Source of the DNA: Chamaecyparis obtusa
Lineage: Eukaryota > Streptophyta > Pinopsida > Cupressales > Cupressaceae
DNA length: 64,000 nt
Direction of reading: 5' to 3'
Assembly (NCBI GenBank): GCA_027943335.1
Contig: BSBK01001118.1
Span: 167,501-231,500 of the forward strand
The notes beneath the pieces were generated by a model, which did not search any database, had not been told where the DNA came from, and saw only the letters and a program-made list of their open reading frames with translations. The position numbers were made by a program, and so were the translations under genes. Positions 36,430-48,940 of the stretch are shown here, one piece after another. Numbering within the stretch: the first letter of the stretch is position 1; each line of letters starts with the position of its first letter.

Positions 36430-37560
36430 AACCAAGTCATGCAAAGATGTGTACGTAAGGATGGGACTTATGACATCCTTCATGCTTGTCATGATGAGCC
36501 CTCTGGAGGACACTTTGTAGCTAAAAGGACAGTTGTGAAAATCTTGACAACTGGTTATTATTGGCCTACACTTCAAAAGGATGTAGCCAACTACACAAGG
36601 AAATGTGATAGATGTCAGTAGATGGGTCGCCCTACAAATTTGGATGAAATGCCTCTTTCCACAAGTCATGGTCACACCATTTGATAAATGGGGCATGGAT
36701 TTTATTGGTCTTATTGACCCACCATCTAATGGAAAATCTTACATTCTAGTTTGCACCGATTATGTCACCAAATGGGTTGAAGTCAAAGCAATGAAGCATG
36801 CACGCAACAACAAAGTGGCTGAATCATGATATGAAGAAATATTTACCTGCTATGGTGTGCCAAGAGAGCTAGTTACAAATCAAGAGGCACAATTCACATC
36901 ATTGATCACCACTCATGAACAAGTAAAATATTAGGCACAAAAAATCCAGTCCCTATGATCCTCTAGAAAATAGCTACGTCAAAGTTACAAATAGAGAAAT
37001 TGAAGCTATCTTACCAAATAGTTTAACTAAATCACTGAGATTGGAGAAGCCACCTTATAGAATTAGTCTGGGCTTACAAAATAACATGGAATACAACAAC
37101 ATGATTCACTCCTTTTGAAATTCTCTATGGAAAAATAACAATGTTTCCAATTGAATTTGAACATAAAACATTGTGAACTTCCCCGAAGCTCAATATTGAT
37201 CTTCCTACAACACAGTGAGACTACCTTCTTCACCCCAACTCTTTGGATGAGATGAGGAAATCCTCCTTTGAAAGAAATGAGATAGTGCAAAAATAGAGAA
37301 AGAAATGGCATGATTCACATATCAATAATAAATGCTTCTTAGTAGGTGATTAGACATTATTGTTTGACTCACATTTCCAAGAAATACCTGGCAAGTTACA
37401 AACACAATGGCTAGGACCCTATGAAATTGATCATGTGTTCAATAATGGAGCTATCCAATTATCCACCATTAATCTTTTTCATTTCAAGTTATTGGTAAAT
37501 GGTCATAGACTTCGTCTATACCATCAACCATAGATAAAAGATCACTTCCTACAACAATTC
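36430..37560 (+). pseudogene. Athila-like integrase
   Basis: The zinc-binding N-terminal part is visible as HDEPSGGHFVAKRTVVKILT...CDRCQ (H-H-C-C). After a shift the core begins VTPFDKWGMDFIGLIDPP with the first catalytic Asp, then CTDYVTKWVEVKAM. GVPRELVTNQEAQFTS stands where the second Asp would be expected (normally SDxGTHF), and it reads Asn. The third acidic position lies in badly decayed sequence. It would have joined cDNA to chromosomal DNA. Confidence 0.85.
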
Positions 37561-38512
37561 AGTGATAATACTTTAGACTTACCAAAGGTAATACTTCCTG
37601 TAGCAGAAGGTGCCAACCTTCTTCTTGCTACTTCACCCTAAATTGTATTGGGTATGATCATAATAAACACTTCATTTTTTATGAAGTTTCTCTACCCATT
37701 CATTTTCTACATTCTTCTTCTTTCAATTCCACTCCATTTCTCTACCTTCCATCCACCCACCATCCACATCATAACATTTCTATTTTACTTGCTTTCAATA
37801 ATTGACACGTCAGTTGATGTGATCATCTTCAGTACCAGTTCTTTTGATGAAGTTTTCAATTACCATCAACCTCTCGCGCATGTCAATTCATCATAAGAAG
37901 TTGCAATAATTTAATCTCTTCCATTTTTAGTTCGTACATTTTGACAATTATATTTAATACTGCATCTATTTATAATGTGGCATTAAGCCAATTTCCTACC
38001 TCATGCTTAGTATGACAAGTGTGGACACTTGTCCTAATTAAATAGGGTGTAGGGAAGTATACTAATTTTATAGGTCAATATTGTCGCACTCGTAATTTCT
38101 TAAGATATTTCCCTGTCTTTACAAATTTGTACTTATATTCTATTTATTTAAGTCCATTATGTTTCACACAAGTGTCATACTCCAATTTCTAAATTATATC
38201 CATTCTCTAACTTGATGTAGCCCTAAAATGTCATAATCAAGTTGTACAAAATTAATTTCATTCAAAACTATAATTCCCTTTCCTTAAGTGCCATTATTGT
38301 CATTTTTGAAACTTATCATTTTCAAAACATAACATAGAGATTACAAGGGAATTCATAGTTGAAGGTATAGTGAACAATTTTATGAAGCTGGGTTTCAGGG
38401 CATAATGGAGACTGATTAGAAGAATTGGGGAAATTTTAGAAGGAACAGAGACAATTATAATCGACAAATTGTAGAGGAAATTGAGAAAAATTGAAAGACA
38501 AAAATTGGAACA
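37561..38512 (+). other. Non-coding interval between pol and the extra ORF
   Basis: About 950 bp of AT-rich sequence without a plausible reading frame. Athila-type elements typically have such a spacer ahead of the extra ORF. A splice acceptor for an ORF3 transcript could lie here, but I cannot single one out. Confidence 0.5.
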
Positions 38513-39950
38513 ATGGCCAGACAATTAATGCACCATGAACCAGTGGTTCATATCATCTTGCTTACAGATGTAGAAGCAGTCAGAAGATTTCATGCTTGTG
38601 GGTGGCTCAGATATTTTCTAAAATTGACTGAATTTGATGAGGAGGTAGCTACCCAATTCATGAAGACCTTTGATGAAGGAGAAGAAAATGTGTGGGGCCT
38701 TATAGTTTCAGCAACAGAGGAAAGAATAGCAGAAGTAACTAGGTTGCTTGCAGTTGGTGAGCATTATCCAATTGAGTATGACGCTAGGTCATCTTGGGCC
38801 CAATTTACCCTACCTACAGAACCTTCATTGGAGGTGAATAAGAAAGGTTGCAAATGTGTGTCCCTTCATTCCCCATTTGATGAATTAGAAATGCACATTA
38901 TCCGGTACCTTACTTGTGAAGGATGGTTTTCTCACTTACATGCACATCATTTAAATTTCCTTAGTTATGTTAGGCATAAATCTTGAGTTAATTTTCCAAA
39001 TTTTCTCTATAATATGTTGAGTATTGGTACAGAGGAGACCCAAAAAGGGAAAACCACCTCTGTCACTCACCATGCTTTAATTAAAATTCTTGTTGAGAGG
39101 TCACTTAGGGATATATCTCCATTAACCTAGAATGAATTTGTCCAAATCAAGACTTTGCATTCCCAGAATGACCCTGGTGAGCAGCCTACCCATGTGATTG
39201 ATATTCCTTCTAAACCAAAAATAGAGACAACTAGCCAAGGATTAGAGCCTGAAAAGCCTAGGGAAACTAAATCTCACCTTCCTCCAGTAGAGAATAAATC
39301 TACCTCTTCCCAAAGAAAAGGGAAGAGAAAAATTGATGAAGAAATTTTAGTTCCTGAGGTTGAAGAACAAACCCAAATTCCTACAGTTTCCAAGACTAAG
39401 AAAAAGAAGTCAGTTCCTGCAACAACCACTCCTGTAATAGAGAAACCAAAGAAAGTTGTTAGGAAAAAAATAGTAGAGATTACAGAGACTCCACTACGAA
39501 GGAGCTCTTGAATGAGAGGGAAATTTCCAAATATTCCTCCAAGTGACCAATTTGTCTCACCAAATCAACCTGTCCCTGAACCTCATGTGGTTAAAATTTC
39601 TAATAATTATCCAGTACAAACAACTACCCTAGATAGTTCCCAAAACTTGAATGATTCACCCAGTGATCAGCTTGGAGGTACTCATTAGGAGCCACTTCAG
39701 CAACCGAGTGACCCTCAAGAAATGTAGCAAAAAGTCCTGGAAGAAGAACCTCAAAAGGCTCAAACTCTAGCTCACTTTTTTCCAATAAATGCTATTGTAC
39801 CCTTCCAAAGAACTTTGTTAACTGATTATCTAGAAAATTCTTGTAGGAAGACGAGGAAGCCTCAATTCATATAATTTGGCCCAGCTAATCTTTAGTCCCT
39901 CCTTTTCAATTTTTATCACCAGTTTGTGTTTAAAAGAATTCTTTGGAAAT
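38513..39950 (+). pseudogene. Extra ORF (ORF3) of the Athila-like element, unknown function
   Basis: Open from ATG at 38513 for 157 codons, then one stop, then open again at 39155-39511. The first part is globular: VVHIILLTDVEAVRRFHACG, ENVWGLIVSATEERIAEVTR, HAHHLNFLSYVRHKS. A later part reads THHALIKILVERSLRDISPL, followed by a basic/proline-rich tail (SSQRKGKRKIDEE, TKKKKSVPATTTP) that looks like a nuclear-localisation or nucleic-acid-binding segment. The position equals that of the env-like ORF of Athila elements, but I see no signal peptide or membrane segment, so an envelope role is not supported. The related decayed copy at 17500-19100 suggests a widespread mobile-element ORF family. 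Confidence 0.65.
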
Positions 39951-40917
39951 AAGAAAGGAGGAAAATGTAGAAATAAATTGATGAATAGAGGGGGAAAATA
40001 GAGGATTTAAAAGATAAATTGCAAAGGAAAAAATAGAAAATGAACCATTCTTTGAAGTTGGTTGATCATATTATTGCCTGTAGGCCTCCTTCCAAGGTTT
40101 ATGCTTTTTTGTTTGAAAGAACAATTTCTTATGTTTCAATTAATGATGACCATGAAGGATAAGGAGTCAAAATTCAAAATAGCTGAAGAATTCTATGGAG
40201 TGTACCACTCCCTTCCTTCCTTGTAGAAAAATTTACTTTGCAAACTTGATCTCCATAATTTTATTATCTTTGATGAAACTAACTAGAATCCTTTGCTCTA
40301 TATTGGAGATATACACCTAAGAGCTCTAATTTCATGGATGTATAATGAGACTAACTGTGACAGATAGTTAGATGCTTACACAAATCGGGAAAAATTAGAA
40401 AAATTACATATAAAAGCTGAAATAAGTAAGCTTGATGAACTATTAAGGGACTGGTTAAATCTTACCTATGGAAAAATAAAAGAAGAAACCACTGAGAAAT
40501 TTTTTGCTGTCAGGGAATGCCCTATTTAACTTTCCAATGAGCTTTGGCAGATGTTAGAAATAGGTGGAATAGATTACCAAAAGCCTTCAAGAAATTAGAA
40601 CCACACATCCCCTTAACCTTAAAGCGACCATAGCCAAGGAACCTAAGTATATGAAATTAGGGAGGCAGAAACAACGAGAACTCTAGTGTCCTCTAAACTT
40701 TTAGCCACCAATGCTCATGTGGCCCCTGTATGATGTCAATGCCACAAAGATGGATCAACTTCAAGAAGATTATAGAGTGGACTACTGGGAGAAAACTAGG
40801 GGATTTTACTTTAGCTTCAAGATTAGGAGAAAAGGAAAGACAGAAGTAGGAGAATTCAAAGGAATGGCCAAGAAATGGCCAAGAAATGCAATCCTTGAGG
40901 ACAAGCATTATGATCGT
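39951..40917 (+). pseudogene. Tail of ORF3 and 3' untranslated part of the Athila-like element
   Basis: Short plus-strand pieces continue to just before the polypurine tract, for example 40711-40959 with WEKTRGFYFSFKIRRKGKTE. They may be a further C-terminal part of ORF3. I recognise no domain. Confidence 0.4.
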
Positions 40918-40927
40918 AAGGGGAAAA
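40917..40927 (+). other. Polypurine tract
   Basis: AAGGGGAAAA lies directly before the TG start of the 3' LTR at 40928. Confidence 0.85.
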
Positions 40928-42154
40928 TGATGGGTTCATATTTTTTCCTTGTTTTATGATATTTTTATGCTCTATTTTAAATATTCCCAAGACACTTGTT
41001 ACACTTTTTAGTATTTAAACTTGTGAATATGTTATAAGTACAGTCAAACCATCAAAACCCATGGGTAGATGATAGTTGATATACTCTAGATACCTCTTTG
41101 CTAAATTTTATACATATATTGTAGTATTTCATATAGCTATTTGAATGTGTGTTCTAATATTGGATTAGTTGAATGGTTAAATTCTTAGAGATATGTATAT
41201 GCTACTAACTTTCCAGGGAAAGAGGAATGACTGAAGAATGGAAAAGTGAGCATTGATGAAAGGTGAGGAAGACTTAGTCACGATGATGGAAAGTTATTAT
41301 GGTGTCACAATACATGCTTGACAATTTGAAGGAAGAACAATTCCAAGAAATATAGGAACATGATTATGCTTTATATTCTCTGTGATAAATGTTCTGTTAA
41401 GTAGTTATGTAGCCTTTATGTTATTCTATCATGGACTGTTGTATTTTCCTTTCTTTATGGCACGCGTTAGTTAGAAGTTTTCCTCTTTTTTTCAAATAAG
41501 TATCAATCATCTATAAAAAAAAATGAGGATGGTTAGATAGAAAGAGAGTCATATAGTTCTATGGATATAAAGTTGAAGCAAAAATTACTTTTCCATTTCT
41601 GTGTTGTCTCATGGTAATGTAATTAGTTTTATGGAAATATAATGAAGATGTGATTTTGAGTTCAATTTGTGTTTGTAGCTAGCAGAAGCCGACCAAGGGG
41701 GCTCACTTGGAAGGTGGATTAGAATAGAGTAGATTAAGTTGTTTGATCATTTACTACAATTCAAGTAAAGTTCATTGTTCTTTCCTATAGTACTATACAC
41801 TGTGTATGTTCCTACAGCACTTGCAGAAATGATCATCGTGAATGATTTGGGTTGATAGAATGGACTAAGATTAAAATTTTAATTTCCAACACCATTTTCC
41901 ATTAGTATTTGTGTGTGTTGACTTTCTTGCAGGAATAGTGTAAGTTTCTTTCATGCATTTACCTTCCTGCAGCTTAAGCAAAATGACTTCATGAGAGACT
42001 TGGTGCACAAACAGTGTTGTCTCATTTCAAGTGTACATCCCTAGGTTGACAATTTAAATGCACTTCATGATATGGAAAATAACACTTAGTTTGAATATAG
42101 TATTCCTGGGAGAAGCCACAACATGATTATTATTACCTATTATGGGGTTGTTCA
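40928..42154 (+). repeat. 3' LTR of the Athila-like element
   Basis: Direct-repeat partner of 30684-31880. It ends ATGGGGTTGTTCA at 42154, followed by the TSD copy GAGGG at 42155-42159, which is also the first five bases of a tandem monomer (GAGGGTTT). Confidence 0.94.
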
Positions 42155-42955
42155 GAGGGTTTCAGTTCGTTGTTAAATGATTATCTATATGCATAAAGGG
42201 TTACAATAAAATGATGGATATTGCTTCCATACTCATGCATTTTCTTCTTTTGTCATAATTTGTTCAAATGTGTTTCATTTCCTTTAAATATTTATTATTT
42301 TGAAAATGGCATTGAGGGTTTCAATTTTTTGAATGATTATCTGTATGCATAAAGGGTTACAATAAATGATGGATTTTGCTTCAACGTTCATTTATTTTAA
42401 TATCTTTTGTCATCATTTTTTCAAATGTGTTCCATTTCCTTAAAGTGTATTATTTTACAAATGTCATTGAGGGTTTTAGTTTACTATTAAATGATTATCT
42501 ATATGCATAAAGAGTTACAATAAAATGATGGATTTTGCTTCTGCGTTCATGCATTTTGGTATCTTTTGTCATCATTTTTTCAAATGTGTTCCATTCCCTT
42601 AAAATGTTTATTATTATTTAAATATCTTTGAGGGTTTTGGTTTGTTGTTAAATGATTATAGGTATGCAAAAAGGGTTACAATAAAATGATGCATTCTTCT
42701 TCCATGTTCATGCATTTTGGTTTCTTTTGTCATCATTTTTTCACCTGCTTTCCATTTCATTAAAAATTTTACGAATAATATGTATGTCTTTGAGGGTTTT
42801 GGTTTCCTATTAAATGATTATAGGTAAGCAAAAAGGGTTGCAATAAAATATTGCATTCTGCTTCCGTGTTTGTGCATTTTTTTTTCCTTTGCTCATCATT
42901 TTTTTAAAATGCTTTCCATTTCTTTAAAAACTTTATGAATAATATGTATACATAA
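42155..42955 (+). repeat. Tandem array of ~160-bp monomers
   Basis: GAGGGTTT recurs at 42155, 42314, 42469, 42630 and 42792, spacings of 159, 155, 161 and 162 bp. Each monomer carries TTAAATGATTAT, GCATAAAGGGTTACAATAAA, a GATGGATTTTGCTTC block, TGCATTTTGGT.TCTTTTGTC and ATCATTTTTTCAAATG. A part-monomer at about 30620-30683 lies on the other side of the Athila-like insertion, so one monomer was split. This is no CRISPR: the repeats are long, diverged and without unique spacers. Confidence 0.88.
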
Positions 42956-43043
42956 TTATGTATATATATACATAAATATGTATACATAAAGGGTTACAAT
43001 AAAATGATGAATGATGCTTCTCAAACTAAAACTATAATGTATG

Positions 43044-43046
<3 letters not shown>

Positions 43047-43133
<87 letters not shown>

Positions 43134-43468
43134 TATATATAGATATATAGATATAGATATAGATATAGATATAGATATAGATATAGATATAGATATATCT
43201 ATATATACATATATATCTATATATATCTATATATACATATATATCTATATATATATATGTATATATACATATATATCTATATATATATATATATCTATAC
43301 ATATATATATATATATATATCTATATATGTAGATATATATGTATATATAGATATATATAGATATATATGTATATATAGATATATATAGATATATATGTAT
43401 ATATAGATATATATGTATATATAGATATATATGTATATATAGATATATATAGATATATATGTATATAT

Positions 43469-43510
<42 letters not shown>
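43047..43510. repeat. Long (TA)n / (ATAG)n / (ATAC)n compound microsatellite
   Basis: Starts as pure (TA)n (43047-43130) and passes into ordered TATAGA and TATACA variants, then back to (TA)n. The long tyrosine-isoleucine frames on both strands are artefacts of this composition. Confidence 0.95.
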
Positions 43511-44183
<673 letters not shown>

Positions 44184-44214
44184 GATTATGTATACATATA
44201 CATAATTATGTATA

Positions 44215-44390
44215 CATATACACAATTCTTGAGCCCTAAAATGGAATGTTTTCCCTCTCCTCCCACCATTTTGCTTCAACTTAGCTCTGCAATTGTGTGG
44301 GCATTGTGAATGCAACCTCTAGGAAACTTTGTTTCCATCAAGCATGCTTCCTTTCTTGTATGTATAGTGATGGAATTAATGTTTATTATT
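44215..44390 (+). repeat. Composite repeat block, copy 2
   Basis: From CACAATTCTTGAGCCCTAAAATGG through CATCAAGCATGCTTCCTTTC to TTGTATGTATAGTGATGG it parallels 30455-30620 and, reversed, 63700-63895. It then runs into monomer-like TTTATTATTTTGGC. Confidence 0.75.
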
Positions 44391-44661
44391 TTGGCATATG
44401 TATAATTATGCATATGTATTCATTATTATGCATATGTATGCATAAATATATATATGTATGCATATACATGTATATTTTCAAATAATCAGATGAATGGAAA
44501 TCATAGTTTTATTTTGTTGATAAATGATTACCTCCATAGTATTAATGATTTTATAAAAAATTTGTAGCCATGTTTTCACAATTATATATGTATGTTTTTA
44601 TGTGTACATCATTATATTTGCATACATATTTATTGTTTTCAAAATTGTTACTTTGTTTTAG

Positions 44662-45180
44662 GTGTTCTTAATGGATCAAACATTTCGTATTCAATGTTGT
44701 CCTTTCAAGGAGACATTGGAAGACCAGTGCTCCAAATTATTTAATGTGCATGATGACAATCTCAAAAAATATATTATGTATCTTGTGCAACATAATGTTG
44801 GTGGCTCGCATCTACCCAATGAGGTCATCTATGAGCTAGTATTTTCTTCTCTCATTCAAGTTACAGGTAGAATTGAATGAGTGTTGGAGGTGGGTAAGCA
44901 TGTGGTGGTATCCCATAACCTGGAAAAAGTTGTCAAGGGGATTCTAAATATCAATCCACACATTATCTCTGACAAACTTGGCCAAATTTTTGATTTCACA
45001 AGAGTGGGTTGTCAAGACATTATGGTAGATGTATGGGAGCTCTTCACCTATTCATGTGCTATTGATGATTATGCTTCTGTTGTAATATTTCATGCAAATT
45101 ATGAAGTTTTTTCACACATCAACAAAAACTTGTTATCATGGACTACTTCTATGGAATTTCCCTTTTTGTGTCTAAACTAA
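44662..45180 (+). pseudogene. Unknown ORF relic (173 codons, one stop)
   Basis: The frame is open from MFLMDQTFRIQCCPFKE to the TAA at 45178 with a single TGA at 44878. Composition is normal for a soluble protein (NVHDDNLKKYIMYLVQHNVG, HVVVSHNLEKVVKGI, GQIFDFTRVGCQDIMVDVWE). Directly upstream TTTGTTTTAG|GTG looks like a splice acceptor, so this may be a last exon. No domain is recognised. It lies between the third run of composite repeat and the right inverted-repeat arm, so it may belong to the element bracketed by those arms. Confidence 0.45.
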
Positions 45181-45484
45181 GACATCTCTAGATTTACTTT
45201 GAAGTATATGTTCCTCTCTAGACTTATTGCATCATTCTTTTTTGGATAATATTCCCTCATGTGTTGAGTTGGCCTATTTGAATGCAAACTGATGCATTAG
45301 CTTTTGTAATTTTGTGAACATGACTACAGCATTTTAATTTGACCCTAAATACAAAATTTTGTACTTTTTTCTATCAATAGAAGCAACGAAATTTAGATTT
45401 TTATATCAAGTTCATTTATTCTTGGGATCTAAAATATGCATGTATAATTACGTATATGTATGCATAATTATGCATATGTATGTA

Positions 45485-45675
45485 TAATTATATTGTGTGG
45501 ATAATTATGCATGGCCAATGGTGTTAATAAAATGGACATGGGGGATTCAGTGGCCACCCTTTCCTAATGGAAACATGAAACATATGAACGTGTCTGCACA
45601 CTTAAACACTTGCAATTAGGTACTTTCTAATTCTAAAGTTGGTTTTTTTTTCAATTTATTATATGTATGTATATA
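45485..45675 (-). repeat. Right arm of the long inverted-repeat pair
   Basis: Reverse complement of about 30262-30440. The outer end of the match runs into the (TA)n tract at 45704. Sequence beyond that tract does not continue the match, so the outer border cannot be fixed and no target duplication could be read. Confidence 0.7.
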
Positions 45676-45700
45676 CATGTACAATCATGCACACACATTC

Positions 45701-45869
<169 letters not shown>

Positions 45870-45899
45870 TATGTGTGTGTGAAGGATTGTGTGTGCATA

Positions 45900-46575
45900 T
45901 ACATATATAACAGATTTAAATTGGATATGCAAGTATGACATGACCAAATGTCTACAAGTAATAAGAATTCAGCTTGTACTGCATGTTTCCTAATAAAGTA
46001 TGAAATGACTAATTATTTCTCACCAATATTCAAATTTTAAAATCAACTATCAAAAATGAATGCATTCACTTTCCACAGTCAGATGAATTTATATTAGGGA
46101 ATTTGCAAGGTGATTTTCATGTCTAATTTAAATGAAATAGTTGTTGTGCATGCAATATTGTAAGAATGATTTGATTTGAGAAAATTATGCTACCCAAGTT
46201 ATTAGAAGTATTTTTAGGTATGGGAGATGTATGAGAGGTGAACCACATGCTTTGATCTTCGACAATTCAATGTAATTGTGTTTTTCAACACACCAATTGT
46301 TTTGGGAAATGTGGTTATCTTAGAATTTTATCCTATGTTATAATTTTCTTTTTTGTATTAATTAGTTAAATGCAATTGAATATACGATCTTTTTATATGT
46401 TGATTATGTTTATGCATGACACCTCTTTTGCAGGCTTTTAGAATACATATTCGAGAAGACTAGAAGACAACAACCTTTCATCACATGTAAAGTCTTTATG
46501 GCTCTACTTTGGCAATGACCTAGTAGACACTCCTTTGTTTTTGGAATTGATTTTAATTTTTTTATTACTTTACAA
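45900..46575. other. Spacer without gene
   Basis: AT-rich sequence. I see no open frame, terminal repeat or RNA structure worth naming. Confidence 0.5.
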
Positions 46576-46579
46576 AATA

Positions 46580-46620
46580 TGTGTGTGTGTGTGTGTACAC
46601 ATACACACATACACACACAT
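46580..46620. repeat. (GT)n-(AC)n self-complementary tract
   Basis: GTGTGT units turn directly into ACACAT/ACACAC units, so the tract can fold back on itself. Alternating purine/pyrimidine sequence of this kind can also take Z-DNA form (general knowledge). Confidence 0.85.
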
Positions 46621-46639
46621 TTGATTGATAAACCATATT

Positions 46640-46810
46640 TCTAAAGTTATGCATACATATTAGGTTTCATTTCACTACAATATGCATTCATATTTCTAAA
46701 ATTATGCATACATATTAGGTTTCATTTTAGTTCATTTATGCATACATATTTTTGTTATTATGCATACATATTTATGAAATTATCTTATTGAGTTATCATG
46801 CATACATTTG
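46640..46810. repeat. Short tandem repeat of TATGCATACATATT
   Basis: TTATGCATACATATT recurs at about 46648, 46703, 46737 and 46760, and CATGCATACATTTG at 46798. The first two copies sit in a longer 55-bp unit with AGGTTTCATTT. Local duplication. Confidence 0.75.
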
Positions 46811-46867
46811 ATTGAGTTATCATTTTCATGATATATGTTTTATAAATCATGAAATATTATTTATAGA

Positions 46868-46947
46868 CCTTTTAGTGTTGAATTATGTTGTGTGAAGGCT
46901 ATTCACATTAAGTTAGCTTGGTCCATCACAATTCAACACCAAAAAGG
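46868..46947. repeat. Imperfect inverted repeat (stem about 21 bp)
   Basis: CCTTTTAGTGTTGAATTATG at 46868 pairs with CACAATTCAACACCAAAAAGG at 46927, leaving a loop of about 38 bases. It could be a small hairpin or the remains of a short inverted-repeat element. No target duplication was found. Confidence 0.55.
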
Positions 46948-47880
46948 TATTTAAGTTTGTCTATTGTGGTTCACAAAGTTTTATAGGTTAAATTTTACTT
47001 CAAATATTACTTTGGTGAGTTATATAATGTGATAACTTGTATTGATGTATCCAAACAAAAGTTACAATTGTTTTCTTCAAAAAGAACTTTCATTGATATT
47101 CTTTTCTAGCTAAATATTGGCTTCCACATGATTTACAAACTTTTTCCAAATTTTTGGAAATCCCATTTTATTTATACAAGACATAAAATGTAACACATGA
47201 ATATTGCAAAAGTATGGGATTTCATAAAGCTGGGAAATCTTTGTAAACCATTTAGATCTAGACAACATCATTGAGTTAGGATTGAACTTGATAAATATTG
47301 GATGAGTACATTAGATATTATTTACAAATAGAGAAAGGTACACAATAGATGACTATATAAATAACATCAGTATAAAAAAAAATTACAATTAGACAATGGT
47401 AGATAACAACTACAACAAGATTACATTTTTTACTTAATCATATGGCACAAAATTTACATTCCTCTAGTGAATGGTAGCTCTGAATTATAACAACAATGAA
47501 ATTGACACATTTTATAATCATACCATAGTTATCTTCCATCAAAATGCATATCTATGATTATCAAATGAAATTATATCACCCCATCAAGTCTAATCTGCAT
47601 TTCATAACATGTGGCCAAAATGAAAAAAAAACCTTCTTCTACGACCAAAATTACAAAATGCATAACTCGAACTCAATTTCCCATACTGTTTTCAAAAGTA
47701 GTAGGGATCCCCACTCCATGGACAATAGATTCCATCATAGTTGTAGCAACAGTTTTTTGGGTAGGAATTGCTTCTAGGCAACTTGCTATTTATGAACAAG
47801 AAATTATTTCTTAGCATCTAAACTCAATTGGATGTTCGCAAGGATACTCCCAATTGGGAAGCTAGTTCAATAGCTTAAAA
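46948..47880. other. Spacer, possibly 3' flank of the transposase pseudogene
   Basis: AT-rich. A plus-strand frame at 47611-47814 (FPILFSKVVGIPTPWTIDSI) has fair composition but no recognised family. Confidence 0.4.
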
Positions 47881-47889
47881 TAATGGGGA

Positions 47890-48940
47890 ATAGATGGTCA
47901 TCATATTTTCTACAACTGGTTGTCCCGGATCTTCTTCCAACCTCCTCTATTCAGCTTTCTCTGCTTATTTTTCTATCTTTGTATCTACCTTGCATTCTTG
48001 TTCAACCTTTGCCTCATCTTGTTTCTTCAACCTCGCCTCTTTTTTTTCTTCTTCTCCTCATCTTCTACTAGTTTTCTTGTAGCTTTTTTTTCCCTCAATG
48101 CTTCCCTTTCTATTTGGTCTACATGGCATTTTTCCTTCCTCTCCATTATTTGTTGCTTCTTACACTTTTTCAACTCCTTATTCCTCTTCCTCTATGCCTC
48201 TTAGACATTGAGAAAATTCAATATAGTCATCAAATGTCAAAATTTGGGACTTCCTACTCAGGTGAAGAACTCTTGTCTCCCATGATGAAGGATTCACCAA
48301 CTAAACTAGAAGTATCAAGAATCATCTTGTTGATAATGATACTTATTTCCCATCATGTTGGGTGCATGGAACATAGTCAGCTTCTTTATCAGTCATATCA
48401 TTTTCATCTTCAAAATATATACCATTCTCATCATCCCAATCCCTTGTGTTCATGAAGTAATGGAATACATTTTCTAGATCAATTTTAGGAGGGGTTGGCA
48501 TAGAAAGGGTGAACTCTTCTATGTTGAAATCTATATTAACTCCTAAATCATTTGATGCTACTGCAACCCACTCTAGTTGGATAGCTTGTGTAGGAAGACT
48601 GGGACCTATTGATGTGCTTTTCATACCTTCATTGGATGTACCTTATAGAGTAGTGATGTCTAATTGGGTGGCCTGTAGTGGATCAATAGCACCTTCAGCT
48701 CAACCCTCTGAATTGTCTTTATTCAATGGGTAAGTAAATTTATCAATTGATTCATCAGCGTACCCTATACAATACATGAAAGCCTCTACTCCAATGTGTT
48801 CTTCTTTAGTATCCAATGTGGCTACATCATCCTTTATTCCACCACTTTGTACTTATTCTTCAATATGACATGCCTCACTTGACCTCATATTGTTCTACAA
48901 TGTAGACCTATTTAGTGGCCAAATTCCAATCCTATAGAAC
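47890..48940 (-). pseudogene. pogo/jerky-like DDE transposase, C-terminal part
   Basis: The minus strand from 48940 reads YRIGIWPLNRSTL, the conserved GI(W/Y)PLN motif that closes the DDE_1 domain of pogo-type and jerky-like transposases. An acidic, S/T-rich tail follows (VFHYFMNTRDWDDENGIYFE, open frame 48624-48343), then ILTFDDYIEF and a long lysine/glutamate-rich coiled coil (EEKKEARLKKQDEAKVEQE). Such a charged tail is usual in plant members. Several stops interrupt the frame. The N-terminal part lies at 58057-56671; the chromovirus 48941-56670 was inserted exactly between the two, before the YRIG residues. Confidence 0.82.

Larger units (their letters stand above)
30684..42154 (+). mobile_element. 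Athila/Tat-like Ty3/gypsy LTR retrotransposon
   Basis: LTRs at 30684-31880 and 40928-42154 both start TGATGGGT(T/C)CATA and end TTCA. GAGGG flanks the element at 30679-30683 and 42155-42159, a perfect 5-bp TSD. A degenerate Asp/Glu-type PBS follows the 5' LTR and a polypurine tract precedes the 3' LTR. Gag, protease, RT, RNase H and integrase follow in gypsy order, with RT motifs of the Athila/Tat branch (FLDGYSGYNQI, YMDDF), and an additional ORF lies between pol and the 3' LTR. All ORFs carry stops. It was inserted in a tandem monomer of the surrounding repeat. Confidence 0.93.

Noticed and set aside
38513..39511. Retroviral-type envelope protein in the Athila-like element
   Set aside because: The position fits the env-like ORF of Athila elements, but no signal peptide, membrane segment or cleavage site is visible, and the tail is basic and proline-rich.
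42155..42955. Regularly spaced repeats considered as a CRISPR array
   Set aside because: The repeats are ~160 bp, diverged and head to tail without unique spacers, in plant-type DNA. They form a satellite-like tandem array.
47883..48455. Several overlapping plus-strand frames rich in Leu, Ser and Phe
   Set aside because: They are antisense to the charged C-terminal tail of the pogo-like transposase, which continues in frame with the GIWPLN motif.
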